Program-made: the position numbers and the translations under genes
In this document: positions 7,469-8,275 of the stretch, piece by piece
Position numbering within the stretch: the first letter of the stretch is position 1
Layout: each line of letters begins with the position of its first letter
Assembly (NCBI GenBank): GCA_027080405.1
Contig: JALWSL010000591.1
Coordinates: forward strand, 5,893 to 14,167
Length of the DNA stretch: 8,275 bases
Direction of reading: 5' to 3'
Origin: Planctomycetaceae bacterium
GTDB lineage: Bacteria; Planctomycetota; Planctomycetia; Planctomycetales; Planctomycetaceae
The notes under the pieces: generated by a model
What the model saw: the letters and a program-made list of their open reading frames with translations, nothing else
The model's database searches: none
Told to the model about the DNA's origin: nothing

Positions 7469-8206
7469 ATGCGTCCCAGTTCCACTGTTGTCCTCGTACT
7501 GCTGTTCCTCGGCCAAATCCATGTCGCTCGCGGAGGCGACCAAACGACCTCGAAAGACCTCAGCAAGATCCAGCCACCGGGTGGAGTGCCAATTCCCTTA
7601 GGCCCACGTGGAACCACAATTACTGTCGAGCGTCTGAGGAAGGTGATGAAACGTCTAGAATCAGCACCCAGCAAGGACCTTGACAAGTGGCTCGTCGAGC
7701 TGGAACGGATCATGGACGAAAAGCTCGAGGGCCTTGCAATACAAGGATGTCGGTACTATTTCGTGAGTCGGATGAGTGTCGCCTTCGACGATCACAAGTG
7801 GAACGCCAAGGCCGCGGACATGCTCTTCCGGCGCGCCCGAACCATGCCAGCATCTGAGGCGAAACTCTGGAAGGAAGTGTTTGAAGCAGTGCTCAAGAAA
7901 GAGATTGGGCAAACGACCGCTGAAGTCTTCGACGGAGGACCGGCGTATGCAGTTCCGCTCGTCCTCATCCCGATGGATGTTCTTTACGAAGGGCAGATGT
8001 ACAGCGCCGCGCGGCGCAAGATGTATCTGGCGCGCATGAAGCAACTGACCGTAGATGATATCTCGTTCTGGATCAACAACGTGGACCAATTCGGTGGCAC
8101 AGAACTTGACGCCGCAGTCAACATCATTCTTCTGGATGACTACTTCGAAGAAGGAAAGTTCCGGCGAGCCGACTTCAGGGCTGCTATCGCGCCAACGAAA
8201 AAGTAG
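7469..8206 (+). CDS. Small exported protein of unknown function
   Basis: I do not recognise a named family for this 245-residue protein. Residues 1-23 are a signal peptide (MRPSST, then VVLVLLFLG, cut near ARG-G). A Pro/Gly-rich linker (36-48) is followed by a mostly helical domain. Notable segments are KWLVELERIMDEKLEG (73-88), SVAFDDHKWNAKAADMLF (103-120), FDGGPAYAVPLVLIP (154-168) and GGTELDAAVNIILLDDYF (209-226). There is one cysteine after the signal peptide (C94), no CxxCH motif and no further membrane segment, so it is probably a soluble protein outside the cytoplasmic membrane. GGAG at 7455-7458, ten bases before the ATG, supports the start. A sample of 180 bases has about 56% GC against about 48% in the cytochrome gene, and codons here more often end in C or G. 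A long antisense frame over the gene is taken as a shadow. Confidence 0.75.
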   Translation: MRPSSTVVLVLLFLGQIHVARGGDQTTSKDLSKIQPPGGVPIPLGPRGTTITVERLRKVMKRLESAPSKDLDKWLVELERIMDEKLEGLAIQGCRYYFVSRMSVAFDDHKWNAKAADMLFRRARTMPASEAKLWKEVFEAVLKKEIGQTTAEVFDGGPAYAVPLVLIPMDVLYEGQMYSAARRKMYLARMKQLTVDDISFWINNVDQFGGTELDAAVNIILLDDYFEEGKFRRADFRAAIAPTKK

Positions 8207-8211
8207 GATCA

Positions 8212-8275
8212 AAGGGCGGCTAACGAATCGCCCCACCGGAGCGTCGGGTGGGCGCGGAATCTGAACTCAACGTCG
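8212..8275. repeat. Possible left half of an attC-like planctomycete repeat (cut by window end)
   Basis: Six bases after the stop codon a GC-rich element begins with GGGCGGCTAAC (8214-8224), then CCACCGGAGCG (8233-8243) and GTGGGCG (8248-8254). CGCCCCACC and GGGTGGGCG can form an imperfect hairpin. From memory, many planctomycete genomes carry intergenic elements starting with GGCTAAC, then a G-rich CACCGGAGC block, and ending in a complementary GTTAGC, similar in shape to integron attC sites. Only the left half is inside the window, so the assignment is tentative. A plain 3'-end hairpin is the alternative. Confidence 0.4.

Noticed and set aside
7427..8225. Complete integron cassette between GTTAGCC (7427-7433) and GGCTAAC (8218-8224)
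   Set aside because: The two 7-mers are exact complements and the gene lies between them, but no attC hairpin precedes 7427, so the first is probably chance.
7661..8236. 191-residue minus-strand open frame over the last gene
   Set aside because: The plus-strand frame has a signal peptide, a GGAG ribosome site and a plausible protein composition; the antisense frame has none of these.

Overview
The window looks like chromosomal DNA of a planctomycete (phylum Planctomycetota, probably a Gimesia- or Planctopirus-like member). Supporting signs are a DUF2617-like tail, a RoxA-like diheme cytochrome, several large exported proteins, genes with poor Shine-Dalgarno sequences, long intergenic gaps and moderate GC (a hand count of one 180-base sample gave about 48% in the cytochrome gene). 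The assignment is inference from gene style, not from a marker gene.

Layout. 1-280 (+) is the 3' end of a small protein resembling DUF2617. 421-1815 (+) encodes a secreted protein with two c-type heme sites and the C-terminal signature of RoxA-like cytochromes. Converging on it is glgA, glycogen synthase (1984-3471, -). After a 489-base gap that holds only candidate regulatory repeats comes a 744-residue exported HEAT-repeat protein (3961-6195, -). It carries an internal CheY-like receiver domain that has lost its phospho-acceptor aspartate, and it is the most unusual gene here. A gap of about 700 bases then leads to a single initiator tRNA-fMet gene (6902-6975, +), followed by a strong hairpin terminator (7019-7050). 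After about 420 bases without a gene there is a small exported protein of unknown function (7469-8206, +). The window ends inside a GC-rich element that resembles the left half of an attC-like repeat remembered from planctomycete genomes.

How the genes relate. They do not form one operon. GlgA (cytoplasmic, glycogen synthesis) and the exported HEAT protein share a strand but are far apart. The cytochrome and the HEAT protein would act outside the cytoplasmic membrane. The stretch right of the tRNA is richer in GC (about 56% in one 180-base sample), so the tRNA may mark the edge of a more variable region.

I found no CRISPR array, transposase, phage gene or clear multi-gene novel system. The items most worth following up are the exported pseudo-receiver protein, the initiator tRNA with an altered anticodon stem, and the repeat at the right edge.
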